This document shows, piece by piece, positions 13,688-24,782 of a DNA stretch of 64,000 nucleotides. The notes under the pieces were generated by a model. That model searched no databases, was not told the origin of the DNA, and saw nothing but the letters and a program-made list of their open reading frames with translations. Source of the stretch: Neopestalotiopsis rosae. Taxonomy: Eukaryota > Ascomycota > Sordariomycetes > Amphisphaeriales > Sporocadaceae. The translations under genes and the position numbers were made by a program. Numbering within the stretch: position 1 is the stretch's first letter; every line of letters begins with the position of its first letter. Location: assembly GCA_023078685.1 (NCBI GenBank), contig JALGAS010000009.1, positions 1,612,001 through 1,676,000 of the forward strand. Direction: 5' to 3'.

Positions 13688-13948
13688 AACCGAGCCAGCG
13701 AGATATCTGTGGAAAATCGCAACGGACAAATCCCGGCAACTTCGACCTCAGCTCTGATTCTTACTTATCTCCGAGCGTCAGCCTTTCTACAGACTCGTCT
13801 CAGAACTTTCGTGGAGTTAGATGGCTAAGGTACGTCGGGGAGATTTGGGGAGAATACTGCTAAGTCTTATAACTTAGGTCGCAAACTGGAACAATTCACG
13901 GTTTTAACTCTTGGCCGAGCTTTATTCACTTCCGACATCATTGGCAAG
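13688..13948 (+). pseudogene. Upstream Cdc25-like N-terminal homology, out of phase
   Basis: One frame of 13741-13829 reads SYLSPSVSLSTDSSQNF, resembling the SPTASLAADLSQNF segment of NimT-type Cdc25 proteins. It runs into a good donor (AG|GTACGT, 13830) and an acceptor at 13877. Past the acceptor, the frame that continues into the Cdc25 gene contains GRALFTSDI, like the RRSLF segment that follows in NimT. The donor leaves phase 2, whereas that downstream frame needs phase 1, so canonical splicing does not join them. A one-base indel or an unrecognised exon is the simplest explanation. Confidence 0.45.
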
Positions 13949-15351
13949 ATGGGTGTCCAACGTAAGTCGGATAAAATCAAATGTCAGACCTACCCATCTA
14001 CTAATCTGACCACTCTCTAGACAATGTCGCTACACATTTTCTAGTACCAGTTTTATCCTCGCCTGTTTCAGTTGGTATCAACGACATCATGGACACTTCC
14101 CCTCTGTCTCATAAGGGGCTACCCTCGCCCGAGATCACTTCCTCCAAGCCCGATAACCCTCCCGAAGATTATGACGACGACGACGACGACGACGACGAGA
14201 TGATGCTACAGACTTCCGTTGATAGTCTCTGGACCTCAAGTCACTCTTACAATACAAGGCAACGTCTTGTCCTCCGCTCATTTTCTTCAACCTGCACAAA
14301 ACGCCACTCCGCCAATGCATTGGCAAACAGCCTGAATCCGGCCGCTGAGTCGGCGGTCTTTCGCTTCAGCTCAGCAGCGAACCTGCCATTGGCCGAGTGC
14401 TTCCAAAAGTCACCGTTACAGAAGCGACCTTTTTTTGCCAACAGTCCTTCGCTCAGTGTTCCCGGATATCGCCGTCGAAGATCTCTGCATGCTGGTCTGA
14501 CGGGTACAGGAGAATCCTGCAACAGCCCTCTATTCTCACATACCAAATGGCTACCGAAACCTCTCCAACGATCTCGGCGCCAACACCGCCGCTCCCTAAG
14601 TCTATTTGAGAACCTTGACAAAGTCGTGCCACCCCGAACAAACAGTCCCGGTCCACAGAGGACAGTCCAATCGATAATGAACAGGGAGGATGTCCAAAAT
14701 CCCATGCTGCCTCACTTTTATCCCGAAGGCGAGAACGAGACAATCCCCAGGATATCCCAAGAAACCTTTCTTGACGTCTTGCAGGGTAGATTCGAGGACC
14801 AGTATACACAACGCATTGTCATCGATTGCCGATTCGAATATGAATATCAGGGCGGTCACATTGATGGTGCAATCAACTATTATGACAAAGAACTTCTTAT
14901 GGGGCATCTGTTTGAGACTCCCATGGACGGCAAGGTCCTGCTTATCCTTCACTGCGAGTACTCTGCTCACCGGGCTCCCATGATGGCTCGGTTTATCCGG
15001 TCCGAGGATAGGGCCATCAATGCCGAGTACTACCCGAGACTGAGTTACCCCGAAATCTACATTCTAGATGGTGGCTACAGCGAGTTCTTCACCCAACACC
15101 GCCACCGATGCTGCCCTCAATCATACGTGGAAATGAATGATAAAAAACACGTCGGCACATGTGAGCGCGAAATGGGCAAGCTGCAGCGAAATCGAAAGGG
15201 CCCGGGCAGAGCTAAGACATTCACATTTGGTCCTCACGAATCTTTGTGTCAAGCATCTCCGACTGTCCCTGGTAGGAATAGCTCGCGAGACGGCAAGTCT
15301 TTCAAACCCGGCGTCGGTCGTTCGTTCACCCGCCGTGCCGCATCATATTGA
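13949..15351 (+). CDS. Cdc25/NimT-like M-phase inducer phosphatase (short paralogue)
   Basis: Modelled exons are 13949-13961 and 14021-15351. The intron starts GTAAGT, has CTAATCTGAC as branch region and ends CTCTAG; the product is 447 residues. The first part is low-complexity and acidic (a run of aspartates near residue ~55) and includes the DIMDTSPLSHK block conserved before the catalytic domain in NimT. The rhodanese-like catalytic domain lies at ~245-390: VIDCRFEYEYQGGHIDGAIN, then the active site HCEYSAHRAPMMAR, with Cys at ~316 and Arg at ~322 (C-x5-R), then YPEIYILDGGYSEFF. By family it removes inhibitory phosphates from CDK1. NimT is about 550 residues, so this copy is shorter, and its true N-terminus is uncertain because upstream homology is out of phase. 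The catalytic residues all look intact. The cyclin gene just upstream suggests linked CDK activators. Confidence 0.82.
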
Positions 15352-15937
15352 GGATTCAAAACCTTGATAGACCCCGTACGCCCAGTTGTTCCATAATAAA
15401 TATCACACAATCAATGCTTACAGAGTACTATGGATGACGTATATGTGCCATTCTTGTCTGCATCGCCAACGAGACACATTAAGTACTTGCCCACGAATAC
15501 GGGCGTGCTCCTTCGCACACTTCGGAGACTCGCAAGGGACAATATAAGGGCAGATAGGAAGCACCTCGTGCACCAGCCCAAGCTCTGCGCAGTTGTATTC
15601 CATGCATCATAGAGTATCAACTAGAGGAACGACTCGTGACTTGGGTGGCTGCTGTATATGTACGAGCGATGTCAGGAAAATAAAAGGATTCCTAATGCAA
15701 ATGCCACGATCTCCGTCATGTCAACTTATCTTCGAGGAGCAGCGGTGGAAAATATGGCGACGACGAGAAACAGTTTGGGCGGCGGGAAGTCGAAGATCTA
15801 TTGCCAGCCCTTGGGATGAAGAACGGGGCTAGCTGCCGCATCCTACTTACCCCGCCTTTCAATCAGTATAATGGTCAGATGATCCGGTGCATCGATACGG
15901 TCACTCTATTGTCTGCTCATCTACGGCAATCTGCATA
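15352..15937. other. Intergenic, no supported gene
   Basis: This lies between the Cdc25-like gene and the MATE-like gene. Only short overlapping frames occur, without recognisable domains. It probably holds the Cdc25-like terminator and the promoter of the membrane protein. Confidence 0.4.
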
Positions 15938-17488
15938 ATGTTGTCCAAGCCCGACGACGCCATTGCTGATGCGCATCAGCGCGAATCATTTTCGGCAGCG
16001 CTGGGTAGGACGGCTGCGGACCGCGGCAGTGCGGCGGATCATGACTCCACAAGGACTCAGGCCCGTCCGCAGCGGTTCCGCCAGCGCTACGAGGGCGCAC
16101 TAGCCGTTAACCTAGCTACGTTCCTGCTCCCAGCGCTCTACGGAACGCTTTCCAAGCTCTGGGTGGCTCGCATTGATGCTACGTTGGTAGTGACGACGGA
16201 CGTTTATACGTATATTGGAACTTTTGCTGAGGTTCTCAACGAAGGCCTGCCCCGCGCTGCATGGGTCACCATAGCGGACCGGGATGCTCGCACGTTGCGC
16301 GAACGGCTTCAACTTACGCATACTCTGGTCGTGGTGCAGGCGCTCCTCGGGCTCGCTATGAGCGTGGTCTTTGCTGGTGCAGCGGAGGCGTTCGCAGCAA
16401 GCTTCGTGCCCGTGGAAGTGCGGGCATCCAGTCTGATATATGTACGCATTGGGGCTTTCTCAGCCTTTAGCTCGGCCGTCGAGACAGCCGTGGCCGCTGC
16501 AGGGCGTGCGCTCGACAAGCCGGACGTCCCGCTTGTCATCAGCGCAGTCAAGTTTCTCGTGAACATCGCTTTGGATCTCCTTCTCCTCTCGCCATTCCAT
16601 GTTGGTACTACGCAGCCCTCGGTCAACATGCAGGCTGGTATCCAACTCGCTTGCGGCTTTGCAGCAGCTATTGCTGGCGTATGCCATCTTCTCTGGACGC
16701 AGAGCTGGCCTTTAGTACGGCGGGAGGGCTTCCGCTGCGTCGCCCCAAGCTGGCGGAGCCTCCTTGTCCTCGCCCGCCCAGGCCTCCTAACCCTGGCCGA
16801 GTCGCTGGTCCGTAACGCCCTCTACCTTTGGCTCGTGAGCAATGTCGTGGGTCTGGGCACCATCTATGCTACAGCCTGGGGTGTTTTCAATACAATCCGC
16901 TGGGGACTCGTCATGGTGCCAGTGCAGGCTCTTGAGGCCACGGCGCTGGCCTTCACAGGGCATGCGTGGGGCCAGTGGCGGCAACGGATTGGTGTGCATC
17001 AGCGGCGGCCTCAGGTCTCACGCGCCGATCTTATGCGCATCGTGCGACCGGCCCTAATGTCACTGGCATTGGCCCTCGCGGTTGAGGTTCCTTTGGCTAT
17101 ATTTCTGTCGCTCTTCGGAACCCGGCCATTTGCTCTGTATCTCAGCGGCTCAGCCGATGTGGCTGACGTAACAGCTTACATGTGGCGCTCCATCGACTGG
17201 TGCTATGTCTTTTATGCGGTATCGACGCAGCTGGCTGCTATCCTCCTTGCTACACGGCCTAAGTGGTACCTCTACCAGAGCCTGGTGAGCAATCTGCTGT
17301 ACGTCCTACCGTGGGCTGCTGTGTGCCAGTCCATGGCGCTGCGGCCCGAGAGTGCCTGGACTTACCATAGCCTGGTCTTTGGCGGCAGTCTCGTCTTCAC
17401 CTTTGTTGACGTGTTGGTCGTCGACGCTGTCTGGGTCTGGACTTTACTGACTGGTCGGGCACACTTAGAAACCTGGCACGGGACTTAA
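15938..17488 (+). CDS. MATE/MOP-superfamily-like polytopic membrane protein
   Basis: Single exon, 516 residues from the first ATG at 15938; the open frame extends upstream without an ATG. After a hydrophilic N-terminal ~60 residues come about ten to twelve hydrophobic segments in two blocks, including [67 protein letters not shown] and [18 protein letters not shown]. The V-D-A/T-x-V-G-like early helix, the L-x-x-A-R-P-G-L element starting the second half and the recurring helix pairs resemble MATE-type transporters of the MOP flippase superfamily. By analogy it would export organic compounds in exchange for H+ or Na+. The gene is markedly GC-rich at third positions compared with its surroundings, which fits either selection on expression or a different origin. 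The substrate is unknown. Confidence 0.65.
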   Translation: MLSKPDDAIADAHQRESFSAALGRTAADRGSAADHDSTRTQARPQRFRQRYEGALAVNLATFLLPALYGTLSKLWVARIDATLVVTTDVYTYIGTFAEVLNEGLPRAAWVTIADRDARTLRERLQLTHTLVVVQALLGLAMSVVFAGAAEAFAASFVPVEVRASSLIYVRIGAFSAFSSAVETAVAAAGRALDKPDVPLVISAVKFLVNIALDLLLLSPFHVGTTQPSVNMQAGIQLACGFAAAIAGVCHLLWTQSWPLVRREGFRCVAPSWRSLLVLARPGLLTLAESLVRNALYLWLVSNVVGLGTIYATAWGVFNTIRWGLVMVPVQALEATALAFTGHAWGQWRQRIGVHQRRPQVSRADLMRIVRPALMSLALALAVEVPLAIFLSLFGTRPFALYLSGSADVADVTAYMWRSIDWCYVFYAVSTQLAAILLATRPKWYLYQSLVSNLLYVLPWAAVCQSMALRPESAWTYHSLVFGGSLVFTFVDVLVVDAVWVWTLLTGRAHLETWHGT

Positions 17489-17677
17489 TTGATGAGAGAT
17501 TTCATAAGCTATGGAAATTCTCTCGAGTCTGGACCCTGAGTGTCGAAATTGTATGACTGTTGATTCCTTTGTTTGTTGGCTTCGCGCCATTTTCGCACTT
17601 TGGAATACATCCAACGTCTTTGCCTACAAGACTGTGATGCTTGTTGATGTAGCAAATATCCTCTGAGCTGAAGCAAA

Positions 17678-18500
17678 TTAATTATGCAATGCATCCTGTT
17701 CAAACAGTGCCGGATCCATAAAATCCTCCTGTTCTGGTTGTACCTCGTTCGAGTCGTACTCCATCTCGTCTAGCTCGGCTGCCTCTTTTAACAAGGAGAT
17801 GAATAACTCTGTCTCGTTCTTGTATTATTGAAAGTTTCGGGAAATAGTCAACAAGTGGAAGCAGGAGAAACTTCGAAAAACCTCGAGCTATTACTTACTG
17901 TTCGTTGATCTCTTGTCTCCTTTACCAATAGATCCCATCAGTCTTTCGTTCGCAAGTTCAACACTCGTTTGTTTCAGCCTGTCACTTACATGCTCTTGAC
18001 TCTGTTGATTCACTGGTTAGCAATATAGACTCTCACACACAAAATGTGCACTAACTCGTTTATCAACTGAGATACGTCTGACAAGATACTGTCAAGCTTC
18101 GGTAGCATCTTGCCCATTTCTCCCTGCATATGTCCTCTGAGTTCTGTAACCTCAGATTGACTCGAGCTTGGTTAGTTGATGTTAAGTTGCTTTGTAGGAG
18201 AAACCTTTGACATACAGATACGACAATGCTGTCACTGGCAAATCTGTTCCTTGCCGATCTTGGCAGTTGTTATTCTCCTGGTGTGGTTTTGGCAAACCCC
18301 ACGCACTGGGCTGCATGCTGGCGGGCATGGAAGTCGATGTATTAGCCAATTTCCCTGCGGAAGCAGCCGTGATGCTTCGGGAGTCCTGACCATAGAGTGC
18401 AGCACGTACACAAGGAAGTCGCTGAGATCTTCGATTATGAGCATGAGGACCGAGTCGAGTTCGTCGCGATGACGATATTGCCATGTTCTGCATCGAAGTA
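17678..18500 (-). CDS. Possible multi-exon hypothetical gene with coiled-coil segments
   Basis: Reading the minus strand, several short frames are separated by plausible introns. The last exon (17678 to ~17825) encodes an acidic tail ending FMDPALFEQDALHN. A preceding exon encodes a charged helix (SQEHVSDRLKQTSVELANE) and has a GTAAGT donor. Before that lies a heptad-like stretch (MQGEMGKMLPKLDSILSDV). The frame around 18182-18493 could be its start. No domain is recognised and the exon joins are not certain, so this is a tentative gene only. A run of chance frames is the alternative. Confidence 0.3.
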
Positions 18501-18599
18501 AAAGAGGTTTGGTGACTCGATACTGCACGAACTTTTCGGCAATCAATGATAAATTTGCAGGTGGGTGTTCACAAGGAGGGAATGTCGATGGTAGCCGGC

Positions 18600-20749
18600 A
18601 CATAGTTCACTATTTATTTGCAACATAGCAAACATAATGGATCTCTGTAGATGAATCAATAATCTAACTCAGATTCTGGAAATGAACCATACTTTAGTGG
18701 AGTACTGTACTTGTTAGAGCTTGCGTTTCGACCAAGAGGCATCTTGACGGGCGCGGTGATAAGACCTACTTCTAGGTTCGATCTACGCCCTTGGATTTCG
18801 ATTGATTATGTTTGCAGCAGTTTGCATGAGTCAAACAATCATTGTCAGAACCAGGGCTAGACGTCATTGGAAGGCTCGTATTATCACAACGTCCAGACCA
18901 AACACGGTTCAAACCCACATCAAGCCAGGTTGAATCCCTGTTACTGTTGCACTTGTACATGACTAAAGTATGCAAACTCTATTGACTTAGTGGTCAACAT
19001 CCGGAAAGCCGGGATTGAGGCCCACGTATCTTCGGCGTACGGGTTTTGGGTCCACAACTCGAAGACTTCATTCACAGGCGGGGTCCGCTTTCGAGGTTCC
19101 AGAGCGTATCCCATATCGCAGTGGATAGCCTAAATTTGTATATTTACCGATACGCAAACAGTGTTCATTATTTCGTAGCACTGTTGGAATTTATCTGTTT
19201 CCGCATTCAAACCGTCGAATCGTTGTGAGGAGCAAACGATGGATACAAACATTCTCAGCAGCGGGAATCCGCTTGTTCGGCAGTGATAATGTAGCGTTTT
19301 CGTTTCTGGAACCGGCTCTGAACATCACCCTGGCTATCTGAGTAATGCAGAGAGCTGCGGAGGAACAATCGACTTTGACAAAAATGTGTCACATGTGATA
19401 ATTATACGCTGCTATACAAAGATGTACCCATGGCATTCGTCTTGCATCGCAATAATTGACTGAAGGCTACAACCTTCAGCCTTCAACTTGTTCGTATGAG
19501 GTTGTTGATCTCGTAGAATGATGATCATGGCAATGAAACAAAGGAACATAGATAGAAGGCGATGGAGGGACAAGTTCGAGTGAATTGTATCTAGTAGGAG
19601 ATCGATGGCATCCGGAGCTCGCCAAATCCCACCAGGGGGTGGTTTAAGACCCAAACTTGACACATTGAACATAGATTGATTGCCATATTCATCTATTAGG
19701 GCAAACTACACTAGTGTAGCGGGATATGGCCATAAGACCCGCATCAACCAGATGAAATCTCTGTTGCTGTTGCCACTCTTGCCTGGTTCAAAGGGATGAA
19801 CATTGTAGTCTTCGCGGTATCTATCCGGAAGCCGGAGTTTAGGCCCACATATTTTCGGCCTGCCGGTCTTAGATCCACATTTCCTGATGGTGCTTGTGTA
19901 TCTTGGTGTTGTAAAGAAGCAGCAACAGCAGGGATTTAAATCAGTCCATCTGGGTATTATGACCGAAATCCGCTGCGCCTATACATCAGTTTCCATTGGA
20001 TTCACTATTGTGGTCTGCCCCAGAGGAGTAAGAGACTGTACATGATTTATAGTACAGCGCGCATGCATGTGGTTGGTTCGGCTCATCTTTTGCCATTTGT
20101 TGGAAAAGCTTGGTAAGGCAATACGCGTCTCATGATGATATCTGTGGGCAATCAAGTAACGATACACATCGCTGGTACCTACCTGATGTGGCAAGTTACA
20201 AGTCCCCCAAAGGGACAAGCATTGTAGATAGCACGGTCTACGTCCTGAACGCTGGAGCTAAGGCCCACATATCTTCGGCTTGCGGATTTAAGGTCCACAA
20301 TCCATGTCCTTAACTGGCGTTTTAGGATATTTGTCTTCCATAATCGCCGTTGGCCTGTTGGGACTTTCTCTCCTTGTGGGTCCTAAATCCCATTCTACAA
20401 GCCCACTTGGCCACTTTCTCTCAAGTCCATAATACCTGGCTCATCAACCCTACCACGCACTGTAGATTTTACGGTGTACGTCCAGAAGGCTGGGGTTAGG
20501 CCAACATATCTTGGGCTTACGGGGATTGCAAAGGCTAGATTGATACTTATACTAGATGAGAAATGATACGTGCTCTGGACCTATAATAGCCCACAGCTGC
20601 CCCTCGCTCGAATCAAGCAACACTGTCCTGTTCCGTTTCCTCGCAGCTAAGGTGTGTTATTCCACATTGCAGAAATCCAAATATTGAAAGCCATACTCTT
20701 CAGCCTGTTATATTACACCGTCTACTCCCATCGTGACCAACCATCCAAC
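18600..20749. other. Non-coding region rich in a dispersed repeat
   Basis: No gene could be supported. The stretch is dominated by four diverged copies of the dispersed repeat described in the next entry. Confidence 0.45.
18895..20530 (+). repeat. Dispersed repeat family, four + strand copies (~80-170 bp each)
   Basis: Copies are at about 18895-19070, 19745-19885, 20165-20300 and 20440-20530. The core is CCGGAAGCCGGAGTTAAGGC, then CCACATATCTTCGGCTTGCG, then a second GGTCCACA. It is preceded in the longer copies by a segment containing CTGTTGCTGTTGCCACTCT. Further copies lie at 28545-28670 (minus) and 29195-29270 (plus). The cores are similar at roughly 80%, while flanks differ. They carry no open frame, and terminal repeats were not resolved. 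Confidence 0.6.
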
Positions 20750-21302
20750 ATGCATACAATCCAACAGAAGACCAAAATGCGCAGGAACGGCCCATCGCTC
20801 CTGCGGGAGACAGCTGACCTCGGCAAAAAGGCCAATGTCTTCAGCTTCGCCGTCTACTACAATGCCATTACCGGTCGGATGGAAGCAAGGATATACCTTC
20901 CCGAAGGGGAGAAAATACCAGATTTGAACAGACTGGTTTGTAATCATAAGCCACTGCTTTGAGTTGAAGTACAAATGCTAACATCCGCAGGTTGTATTAG
21001 CTCTCCAGAGAGATCGCCAAAAAACCTCCACAGTTGCTGACAAGACATCAATCACTCATGATGCCAAACCTACCGAGACAGTGGTAGATAGTACGGTCCC
21101 AACCCAACGTGTTCGTCACGCGAGCGATTATTCACCTGCAAACACAATACCCGCCGCAGATCCAGCACCAGATATGGAGACTGGCCCGGAAGGCTGGGCA
21201 GTGGGCGATGAGAGTCCCGAAGACGCGGAAGCGGCTCCAACAGCTGAGACAAGTACCAAATCGATCATATCGCGCTTGTTCTTCGGTATGCTCCTGGTCT
21301 AG
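20750..21302 (+). CDS. Small MADS-box-like protein
   Basis: Two exons: 20750-20935 and 20991-21302. The 55 nt intron starts GTTTGT, has a TGCTAAC branch site and ends CCGCAG, and splicing keeps the frame to give 165 residues. The N-terminal ~60 residues follow the MADS pattern: a basic stretch (KTKMRRNGPSLLRE), a helix (TADLGKKANV), then two beta-like strands (FSFAVYYN, MEARIYLPEG), comparable to the R-R-x-S-L-L-K-K-A-x-E-L core of SRF-type DNA-binding domains. The C-terminal half is acidic and Pro/Ala-rich. By analogy it could bind DNA as a dimer, but the domain is degenerate and the function is unproven. A second protein of this kind sits at 30377-30717. The frame is open upstream to 20654, but the ATG at 20750 best fits the domain. 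Confidence 0.5.
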
Positions 21303-22489
21303 GATAGTCGGGCAGTAAGTTTGGGAGCTTTGAATGTGAATATGGTTACTTGGCAAGGAAAGGGTGGACTATCCAGTTGTTCTGACTCGATGGGGGCCTC
21401 ACATCTCGAAGGTTATGGTTGTACAGCAATAGGTTACGGTATATGAAGTTCAGATCTGAAGCGGGACACTGTACGCAACTACCTGACAATTGCATCGCGG
21501 TATTCTTCTATCTACTTGAGACGAGGTCGCTGGTGTGGCCTCTCTAGACCGACCAATTCGATGAGTGAAGCATCATATCTGAACGTCAAGCCAGCAAGGT
21601 CTGGCTATCTACACCGGCTGACCCTGGAAATGGCATCGTCTATCAACGCAGTCATCCCTGGGACGACCGTCCACATGACGCTAGCAACAGACCCAACTAC
21701 CAACAGGCAAGTGTCAGATATTCCGTTTCCGACATGGCATCCTCCAGAGCGTTCGCCTGGGGCATGTCGACAAGGTTACTAGCATAAGTATCGAAGCGGC
21801 AAGATCTTTCACGACTGTGGCGTTTTCCCGCACCTATGACTGTCGTGATGACTCCGGCGACCTTCGATACAAGTATACAAGCGTGTGAAATGTCAACCAT
21901 GGGTCATGGCATTTCTATCTTTGCGTCTGAGCATATTGACGAACCTGATCAGGGATCTCGGGACCCAGCCTGGCTGGATACGTCGGTCAGAAACCAAAGG
22001 CTCTCACATGGAGATCATGGGACAAACTCGACGGTGCCATCACACCTCCCAAGGATGAAACAGACAGTCTTGTTCCCAAGAATTGATCTAGAGTTCGAAA
22101 CAAAATGATGACAGTTGTTTGTGAGACAGCACTATTTGGGTTACATTTCAGTTTTTCTTGGGATAACCTTGGGTCATCAGTATTGGCTTGATCGAAATAC
22201 CAACTCGGCCTCAACGGCAGTTGGCAGCCAGCTGGTGCACCGATGCATCTTTGCCTAGCGGCTCGGCGCGGGGTCACTGCTCTAGCCATCCTCTCCCATC
22301 CTCACCCATCCTCACCCATCCTCACCCATCGTCATCCGTCCTCATCCGTCCTCATCTTCTCACGCATAAGCATTTGGTACTTGTTGCCCTCTCCATTGCA
22401 GTCTGTCACAGCTGTTTAGTATCCTATTCTTCGTCCCCCGCAAAATGCCAAGAGGAGGGAGGATAAAATGGCCTAACATCTAAGGCCTC
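21303..22489. other. Intergenic with a short tandem repeat
   Basis: No supported gene. At about 22290-22352 there is a small array of ATCCTCACCC and related ATCCTCATCCGT units upstream of the JmjC-like gene; it could lie in that gene's 5' leader. Confidence 0.5.
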
Positions 22490-23545
22490 ATGGAAGAGGT
22501 GCTCGACATGTCACAGGGACCGTTGGCGCCCTTGACGGCGGCGTTTCGATCTGCGATCCGTCGGTCAGACGGACTCACAACCCTTCCAGCACCGGAAGCT
22601 GTTCATCTGTGGCAAGATCTCTTCCAGGATGCCCCTGCTCTCTATCCCGCGTGCGAATGTTGGGTCAAGAAACCTGCCTACGACGACCTGCTCAACGAAC
22701 TTGTTCATGAGTTCGACAAAAGAGAAACAAAAGTCTATGTTCGGGGCAGGCCACATTTTCCTTGCGATGATGCACCTTTTATCAAGGTCTTGCGACAACT
22801 TCGAGATCCAGATGCTTCATCAACTTACTATGCTACCAATATGAGTACTTGCGTTGCCCAGATGAGGATGCCGGAGAGGTTCATCGGGACGCATCCATAC
22901 TATGTGGACAGTGACATCTTGACTAGCATTAACATCACGCCTAAGTACACATTTGTCGATCTGCATATTGGTAAGGAAACATTCCATGGCGCTAGACCGT
23001 TAACTAATTCATCTCCAGACCACGGCAAGCATGTCGTCACGACATCGCACGGCGGCTGCGTCAAGCTTTGGGCAACATACCCTCTAACCGACGAGAATCG
23101 TCGATTATATGCTAAGGAATGCGCTCAGAACGATATATTCATCCGGCTTCACGACAAGCTTGAGAGAGGAATCTTTCTGATCACGACCGACGACGTGGCC
23201 ATCAAGCTGCCACCGGGTTGCCTGCACGCGACATTGACTTTGCGCGGTGGCGTCGTGCCAGGTTTTGAATATACAACAGCCTCTTGTCTGGGAGTATCGA
23301 CAGCCGTGTGGGATCTCCACTCTGCTGCGTTCAAAATGGGAAAGGACGGGGATATACCCCTTCTCGAAGCACTAATTATGGCATTGCGCTCGGATCAACA
23401 AGACATTAGAACAGAAGCCTTCCAAGTTTTGTGTCCAAGGTGGAAGACTCTTGGCAAGAGCAAATGTCCTGAATTATCTAAGCTGAAGAAATTGTGTGGT
23501 CTCGATTGCCAACATTGTGGGAAACCCTGGAAAGTTCACGCCTGA
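22490..23545 (+). CDS. JmjC-like (cupin) 2-oxoglutarate/Fe(II) oxygenase
   Basis: Exons 22490-22970 and 23019-23545 give 335 residues. The 48 nt intron (GTAAGG, branch TTAACTAAT, end CTCCAG) is a multiple of three and contains no stop, so the unspliced frame is also open. Splicing is supported because it restores the Fe(II)-binding motif: H159-I-D161 in TFVDLHIDHG, paired with a distal His at ~230 in PPGCLHATLTLRGG. Between them is a typical jelly-roll strand, GGCVKLWATYPLT. By family these are oxygenases that act on proteins such as histones. The substrate here is unknown and the domain is of the atypical fungal sort. The C-terminus ends in a small Cys/His cluster (CGLDCQHCGKPW) that might bind zinc. 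Its neighbours are unrelated. Confidence 0.7.
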   Translation: MEEVLDMSQGPLAPLTAAFRSAIRRSDGLTTLPAPEAVHLWQDLFQDAPALYPACECWVKKPAYDDLLNELVHEFDKRETKVYVRGRPHFPCDDAPFIKVLRQLRDPDASSTYYATNMSTCVAQMRMPERFIGTHPYYVDSDILTSINITPKYTFVDLHIGKETFHGARPLTNSSPDHGKHVVTTSHGGCVKLWATYPLTDENRRLYAKECAQNDIFIRLHDKLERGIFLITTDDVAIKLPPGCLHATLTLRGGVVPGFEYTTASCLGVSTAVWDLHSAAFKMGKDGDIPLLEALIMALRSDQQDIRTEAFQVLCPRWKTLGKSKCPELSKLKKLCGLDCQHCGKPWKVHA

Positions 23546-24782
23546 TATGTTGTAAGCAGAAATGCAGAGAAGCTTGCACAGATTCCGCAAGCTTGCTTTC
23601 AGATGAATATATACCCAAGCTCTGATTCTGGAGCTGGGTCATACTGCGTTAGATTGACTGTGGGCGCCTGGGTTTCGGTGAAGAGACATGCGTCTGAGGA
23701 ACGGTGATAAGCCCCATTTCTTCGGTCCAATATGCGGCTTTTGGTAGCACTCGATCGACTTGGTACTGTTGTGACCATGCAAAATGAGCAATCAATTATC
23801 TTGTGAGCTAAGGCCAGCTGGCAGCGAATGGCATGTATTACCGCGCTCATTGCAGCAGACCCGAAACATGAAGATAGATTCTGTGCTCACTCGATTCTCA
23901 ACAAGCAGAGATGGCGCACAAATCCTCTCGGGACAGGCTGTTTGTGTTCAACTTGCTTCAAACTAGGATCTAACCGACCTCGATGGCAGATCCAGAATCG
24001 GCGTTGTGTACTGAGCAGGGAATCGGTATCGATCCACATGTACATACGTTTCTGTATCCGTTTGGACGCTCTCCAAATCCCGACTCGGAACTAAGCCTAT
24101 GTCCAAACATGGATCGTACACACGAAAGTAGTTCTGTTAGCTTTTTAAAACTCGTAAATATAGAAAGGATGTATAACGTCCATCCCTGCGTAGCGAGCCA
24201 CCCTGTGTGGCGAGCCAAAATGCAGGTACTTCGCTTTCAACACAACTTCCACAACGCTCCAATGGATACAATTTCTCAAATCTGCGAAAATCTGATTTCT
24301 TGGCTATCCCAAATCCTTGGACTCTTTTCTGAATAAAAATTACGCCGGCACCGTCACGTAATCGCTCAGGCTAAGACCACCATCCTTTCGTTGCAATACA
24401 CGGCCTACCCAACACGATCTCATCGCCAAGCTCTCGACGCTCATAATACTTAGTACGGGACAGCCTTTGGCTCCTGCATCCTGATTCGAATTTCGAAAAT
24501 TCATAGATCATTCTGTGGCTGCCGTGGAAGGGTAATTCATCCAATATCGGCATGCCAAAAGGTACCTTTCGATGGAAAGGACCACGATTCCGGCTAGCGT
24601 CATGCCATGGGTCCCCTGTCCGTGGCTGATAAAGATGTGGCGGTATTCGATACTATGTTGTTTGATTCGCATGGTAATGACATTATATCATAGTGTATAT
24701 TTGCTACCCAGTCTACAAGCATTGTGGAGAGAAATACGAAGAAATTGGGAACTTATACACTAATTAAGCAATTTCTAAATCA
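23546..24782. other. Intergenic, holds left copy of an inverted repeat
   Basis: No supported gene. The 58 bp sequence at 24172-24229 recurs in inverted orientation beyond the other end of NLR1. Confidence 0.5.
24172..24229 (+). repeat. Left 58 bp inverted repeat flanking NLR1
   Basis: This begins TATAACGTCCATCCCTGCGT and continues with the paired GTAGCGAGCC / GTGGCGAGCC motif. Its reverse complement occurs at 28199-28256 with only about two mismatches. The two copies bracket the NLR1 gene. Confidence 0.85.

Noticed and set aside
13232..13757. Two overlapping + frames between cyclin and Cdc25
   Set aside because: No domain, no clear ATG context, and they conflict with each other and with the Cdc25-like N-terminal homology frame.
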